Source: Anaerosporobacter mobilis DSM 15930 (GTDB lineage: Bacteria; Bacillota; Clostridia; Lachnospirales; Lachnospiraceae). Taken from it: a stretch of DNA of 64,000 bases. The notes beneath the pieces are model-generated. The model searched no databases. It was not told the DNA's origin and worked only from the letters and a program-made list of their open reading frames with translations. Shown here piece after piece: positions 61,527 through 64,000 of this stretch (its first letter is position 1; each line of letters starts with the position of its first letter). The stretch covers positions 1 through 64,000 of the forward strand of contig NZ_FRCP01000008.1 in assembly GCF_900142955.1 (NCBI RefSeq), written 5' to 3'. A program made the position numbers and the translations under genes.

Positions 61527-61555
61527 ATTATAATATTGGTCTTACCAAAAGTCAA
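61527..61555 (-). promoter_or_regulatory. Promoter and operator of the RHH-integrase unit
   Basis: On the minus strand TTGACT (61550-61555) and TATAAT (61527-61532) are exactly 17 bp apart. In the spacer lies the palindrome TTGGTAAGACCAA (61536-61548). The ribosome site of the 58-residue gene is about 15 bp downstream of the predicted start. Confidence 0.85.
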
Positions 61556-61602
61556 CCACTATATTGCAAACTCTTTCCTATTATTTTATATCCTTATTAA
61601 AT

Positions 61603-61640
61603 GGACCAGATTATTGCCATTCTTCCGCATAATCTGGTCC
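61603..61640. repeat. Perfect 12-bp hairpin upstream of the RHH promoter
   Basis: GGACCAGATTAT and ATAATCTGGTCC are separated by 14 bp. It lies between the excisionase-like gene (stop at 61656) and the promoter at 61527-61555. There is no T-run. It may terminate or isolate the upstream operon, or be a protein site. Confidence 0.6.
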
Positions 61641-61655
61641 GACACCTGTTTCTTC

Positions 61656-61859
61656 CTATTTATAGAAGTCAACATCTACTATATGAAACGTCTCTAAGTA
61701 TTCATCTATTATATCCAAATTCACTAGAACCAGTTGATTTACTTTATAACAAGCCTGTGCATCCTTTGCCAATTGCTGAAATTTAGACAAACTCATCGAA
61801 TACATTTCTGCACCCTCTGCATATCTGACAAATCTTTTATCTTTCATCTTTTTTTGCAT
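61656..61859 (-). CDS. Excisionase-like small protein (DUF6462-like)
   Basis: A 67-residue protein with a winged-helix/MerR-type pattern: RFVRYAEGAEMYSMSLSKFQ followed by LAKDAQACYKVNQLVLVNLDIIDEYL. Such proteins next to integrases in clostridial elements are read as excisionases or DUF6462 proteins; this naming is uncertain. GGGAGG lies 9 nt before the ATG. It overlaps the MazF-like gene by 23 bp. Confidence 0.7.
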   Translation of the reverse strand: MQKKMKDKRFVRYAEGAEMYSMSLSKFQQLAKDAQACYKVNQLVLVNLDIIDEYLETFHIVDVDFYK

Positions 61860-62277
61860 ATTCCAATGCCTCCCTTATCATTCTCTGCACGATACCTGTT
61901 AACCCCAGCTGCTTAATTAATGCTCGATCAATTTTATGCATTACTCCTGATGCTACCGTAATATTTCCTATGTTTCCTCTCACGAATGACTTTGGAACAG
62001 TCTGAATATCCTCCGGAATAAAGTCTGATATCTTCTGCAAATGTAATCCCCCTACATCTAAAGGATGAATTTGCACATGTACATCAAGATCCTTTAATTT
62101 TGAACTCAATGGACATACTGTTATCTGCGGTCCATTATTGTGATTACTTTGGTTGGATGATACAATTACTGCTGGACGTATAAAGCATTGCACTCCTTCT
62201 GGTTTCCATCCAAAATCTACATAAACAACCTGCCCTCTTTTATATTGCTTATATTTCTTTTTGTAGTTTTTGCTCAT
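61837..62277 (-). CDS. MazF/PemK-like protein
   Basis: A 146-residue protein with the MazF/PemK fold signature: RGQVVYVDFG (15-24), then FIRPAVIVSSNQSN, ITVCPLSSKLK and a late helix. MazF toxins cut mRNA. No neighbouring antitoxin of the usual AbrB/MazE type is seen; the 5' overlap (29 bp) is with a resolvase-fold protein. So it may be a domesticated toxin, or may have an unrecognised antitoxin. AAGGAGG lies 10 nt upstream of the ATG. Confidence 0.85.
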   Translation of the reverse strand: MSKNYKKKYKQYKRGQVVYVDFGWKPEGVQCFIRPAVIVSSNQSNHNNGPQITVCPLSSKLKDLDVHVQIHPLDVGGLHLQKISDFIPEDIQTVPKSFVRGNIGNITVASGVMHKIDRALIKQLGLTGIVQRMIREALEYAKKDER

Positions 62278-62668
62278 CTTTCTTCAGCCTCCTTAATGTT
62301 TTTACTCCCATACCTAGATTTCCTTCATCAACAGTCATAATAATGCCACCTGCATCAATAATTTTTCCTACTTTGTAATATGCATCTGGAATGTCAGTTG
62401 AAATTGCCATCATATTTACCACAATGACTCCTTCTGCTCTTTTTTGACGAATCAGTTGTGTTATCTTTTCAAACTGGCGGTTCAAATCTGCCTGCCCCAA
62501 TCCATTTCTTCGAACAACTCCAACAATTTCTATGTCTTGGGTTTTCACAAAATTTCTAATGTAACGTTCCTGTTTTTCTTCTTTTTTCTCAGTTTCTGCC
62601 AAAGAACCCGTTGTAGATAAAAGAGCTATAAACTCCCTTTTCTTTTTTCTCGGATTTCTTATTCCCAT
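62249..62668 (-). CDS. Degenerate resolvase-fold protein
   Basis: A 139-residue protein with the beta/alpha pattern of serine-recombinase N-terminal domains: REFIALLSTTGSL, QERYIRNFVKTQDIEIVGVV, then DLNRQFEKITQLI and RAEGVIVVNMMAISTDIPDAY and a final GGIIMTVDEG. The Arg pair of the DRLxR motif, needed for catalysis, is replaced (MMAIST), and there is no DNA-binding C-terminal domain, so it is unlikely to recombine DNA. GGAGG precedes the ATG. It overlaps the MazF-like gene by 29 bp. Confidence 0.7.
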   Translation of the reverse strand: MGIRNPRKKKREFIALLSTTGSLAETEKKEEKQERYIRNFVKTQDIEIVGVVRRNGLGQADLNRQFEKITQLIRQKRAEGVIVVNMMAISTDIPDAYYKVGKIIDAGGIIMTVDEGNLGMGVKTLRRLKKDEQKLQKEI

Positions 62669-62679
62669 GATTTTACCTC

Positions 62680-63036
62680 CTACGATACAAGCATTGCTGC
62701 CTGGTCAATCATAAATTCAAATGTGTGTCTGAAATAGTCTTGCTGTTCAGATGGTAATTCTTCCAGTTTGCTATCTATTGATCCTTCTTTTTTATCCGTA
62801 TTTGATTCTTTTACTTCTATATTAAGCAGTGTATTTGCATCACACTGATAAACAGACATCAGAAGATATAAAGTCCTCATGCTTAGTCCTCTGCCGCCCT
62901 GTTCTATTTGCTTAATGCTAGAATCACTTAATCCGGTTATTTCACATACCTGATACAAGGACAGCTTTTTATCTTTACGAATCTTACGAAGATTCGGTCC
63001 AATTTCATATCCGTTATATTTTTTCAGCATATCCAA
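62680..63036 (-). CDS. XRE-family regulator
   Basis: A 118-residue protein with an N-terminal helix-turn-helix of the Cro/cI type (about 13-65; LSLYQVCEITGLSDSSIKQI in part) and a polar C-terminal tail. The start is TTG at 63036, 5 nt after GGAGG, overlapping the end of the 70-residue gene by 23 bp. It probably controls this operon. Confidence 0.88.
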   Translation of the reverse strand: MDMLKKYNGYEIGPNLRKIRKDKKLSLYQVCEITGLSDSSIKQIEQGGRGLSMRTLYLLMSVYQCDANTLLNIEVKESNTDKKEGSIDSKLEELPSEQQDYFRHTFEFMIDQAAMLVS

Positions 63037-63226
63037 TCAGACCTCCAGTCTTCGCTCTTTCTTCTATCATTGCTTTTACTTCTTCATATGCTGCCGATTC
63101 CGTTTCATATCTACCAAGGAAATCACCGCATTGACTGTACACAACAGTTCCCCATTCTGTATTTATGAAATTGCATCGACTGAGTGCCAGGGGATACCCC
63201 CAGCAGCTAACAACCTTTTCTTTCAT
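63014..63226 (-). CDS. Small protein of unknown function
   Basis: A 70-residue protein with no recognised motif: a short Trp/Cys-containing N-terminus (VVSCWGYPLALSRCNF), a strand-rich middle and a C-terminal helix (ESAAYEEVKAMIEERAK). It overlaps its neighbours (TAATG with the gene upstream, 23 bp downstream), which supports that it is real and translated. Confidence 0.65.
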   Translation of the reverse strand: MKEKVVSCWGYPLALSRCNFINTEWGTVVYSQCGDFLGRYETESAAYEEVKAMIEERAKTGGLIGYAEKI

Positions 63227-63642
63227 TACTCTACATCGCCTTCTGGTACATATGGTGCGATGATTACATGGTTTGTAAAATCCACGATGATCATGTCAAA
63301 ATACATTGCTCTTTCAATGAACTTTTCCAGATCTTCATCATCATCTGTAATATCCGTAATAGATTTCACAAAGATAATTCCAACTCTTGAATTCTCCATC
63401 CACTCGGACAATCTGCTTATATCGTCACGGTCTATATCGTGGCTTGCAAATTCATCTACAATAACATCGACTACATCCACATTTGTTTCCTCTGCTACAG
63501 CTTTCATTTCCGACACCAAATCATGAATCTTGTTGTCTGACATACGAGTCTTAATGAAGATAACTCCCTGTCCCTTCGGTACTCTTGTTTCTTTTCCCTC
63601 TACCTGCTGTTCATTATTCATTCTAAAAATCTTCTGTTCCAT
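63226..63642 (-). CDS. Second degenerate resolvase-fold protein
   Basis: A 138-residue protein with a resolvase-like beta/alpha pattern: GVIFIKTRMSDNKI, DVVDVIVDEFASHDI, DRDDISRLSEWMENSRVGII and FVKSITDITDDDEDLEKFI. The Ser of RMSD aligns with the catalytic Ser of serine recombinases, but the DRLxR arginines are absent (SITDITD). AGGAG precedes the ATG by 8 nt. It starts the operon seen here, with its stop overlapping the next start (TAATG). Confidence 0.65.
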   Translation of the reverse strand: MEQKIFRMNNEQQVEGKETRVPKGQGVIFIKTRMSDNKIHDLVSEMKAVAEETNVDVVDVIVDEFASHDIDRDDISRLSEWMENSRVGIIFVKSITDITDDDEDLEKFIERAMYFDMIIVDFTNHVIIAPYVPEGDVE

Positions 63643-63780
63643 TGTTTTTTCTCCTATTCTGTTGTTTGATTAGGAGAGCTTCTGCGCATCCACTCTCGTG
63701 GTTTAGGTCTTGCTGACCATGTATAAATTGTAGCTGATACAAGAAGATAAATTAACGGAATGGTATTCGGAGTTGCATAG

Positions 63781-63807
63781 AAAAACCCCGAATGATATTC
63801 GGGGTTT
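63781..63807 (-). terminator. Terminator of the partial repressor gene
   Basis: AAACCCCGAAT-ATC-ATTCGGGGTTT on the minus strand is followed by TT. It overlaps the stop codon of the partial regulator. Confidence 0.85.
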
Positions 63808-64000
63808 AGGCAGCTGGTTGCTTTAATAAAATTTGAATCATACAGTTTATTCTATTCAAATCAAAGTCATTGCAGTTTTTAATTCTATTTATTATCTGAT
63901 CTAATTCTGAAGGCTTTTCTTCATTTAATTCTTTTTCAACTCCAAAATAGAGGTAGTCGGCAGAAACATTCAAAATCTGACAAAGTTTTGTTACATGCTC
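63806..64000 (-). CDS. C-terminal part of an XRE/cI-type repressor (cut by window edge)
   Basis: 64 codons read in from the right edge and end at a TAA. The visible start HVTKLCQILNVSADYLYFG is the last helix and turn of a Cro/cI helix-turn-helix, followed by a charged tail that ends INCMIQILLKQPAA. The N-terminus lies outside the window. Terminator at the stop shows it is a separate unit from the operon at 63226-63642. Confidence 0.8.
   Translation of the reverse strand, partial: EHVTKLCQILNVSADYLYFGVEKELNEEKPSELDQIINRIKNCNDFDLNRINCMIQILLKQPAA

Larger units (their letters stand above)
59835..64000. mobile_element. One end of an integrated (ICE-like) element, cut by the window edge
   Basis: A Tn916-type tyrosine integrase at the edge, a ribbon-helix-helix protein, an excisionase-like protein, a MazF-like protein, two resolvase-fold proteins and two XRE regulators lie in one minus-strand run. 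This arrangement is typical of the end of Tn916/Tn1549-like integrative elements. No conjugation genes are in view because the window ends. The exact left boundary and attachment site between about 59.7 and 60.05 kb were not identified; no direct repeat partner is visible here. Confidence 0.7.

Overview
The window looks like part of the chromosome of a spore-forming, low-GC, anaerobic Firmicute, most probably a Lachnospiraceae member (Clostridium cluster XIVa, similar in style to Lachnoclostridium phytofermentans). This is inferred from gene content and order (tRNA genes without encoded CCA; ftsH-hpt-tilS-spoIIE; divIC-yabQ-yabP-rqcP-HU-mazG-spoVT; murB-rapZ-whiA-HPr-like; hprK; paired ATP- and PPi-type phosphofructokinases; a tyrS T-box). 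No database was searched. Almost every gene is on the minus strand; only three (36280, 46213, 49149) are on the plus strand.

Layout. 1-600: five tRNA genes in one minus-strand array. 761-5573: a cytoplasmic GH13 alpha-glucan hydrolase and a first FtsH. 5653-10321: hpt, tilS and the sporulation phosphatase spoIIE, with a Spo0A-type promoter. 10625-14655: tRNA-Met and a division/sporulation block (divIC, yabQ, yabP, rqcP, HU, mazG, spoVT). 14809-18994: thymidine kinase, an ECF sigma factor with its probable anti-sigma factor, and an ABC exporter. 19264-25034: pfkA, dnaE and an unrecognised exported protein. 25172-28282: an HPr-like protein lacking His15, whiA, rapZ, murB. 28624-35939: ROK glucokinase, hprK, uvrC, a Cof phosphatase and a second FtsH. 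36280-44177: a YaiI/YqxD protein, a peptide/nickel-type ABC importer with fused ATPases, an M20 amidohydrolase and a low-complexity protein. 44356-46073: tyrS with a T-box leader. 46213-59494: housekeeping genes (asd, PPi-phosphofructokinase, dusB, coaX, birA, citrate synthase, argF with an ARG box) and several small or envelope proteins. From about 59.8 kb to the right edge: one end of an integrated element (Tn916-type integrase, a small ribbon-helix-helix protein, an excisionase-like protein, a MazF-like protein, two degenerate resolvase-fold proteins, two XRE regulators), cut off by the window.

How the genes work together. Glucan hydrolase, glucokinase, the two phosphofructokinases, HprK/P and a Crh-like HPr make a sugar-use and catabolite-control set. 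SpoIIE, YabP, YabQ, SpoVT, RqcP and HU sit in the usual clostridial sporulation neighbourhood. The peptide importer and the M20 hydrolase look like one uptake-and-hydrolysis unit.

The most interesting signals are non-coding. Two sporulation genes, yabP and spoVT, have inverted repeats that would sequester the ribosome binding site in any read-through mRNA but need not form in an mRNA started inside the repeat. Several gaps hold long palindromes or structured repeats (7757-7926, 13808-14088, 16980-17271, 29597-29878, 38450-38590, 59525-59628) that look like non-autonomous mobile elements, some in families with several copies here. In the integrated element, a perfect promoter upstream of the ribbon-helix-helix/integrase pair has a 13-bp palindrome in its spacer.
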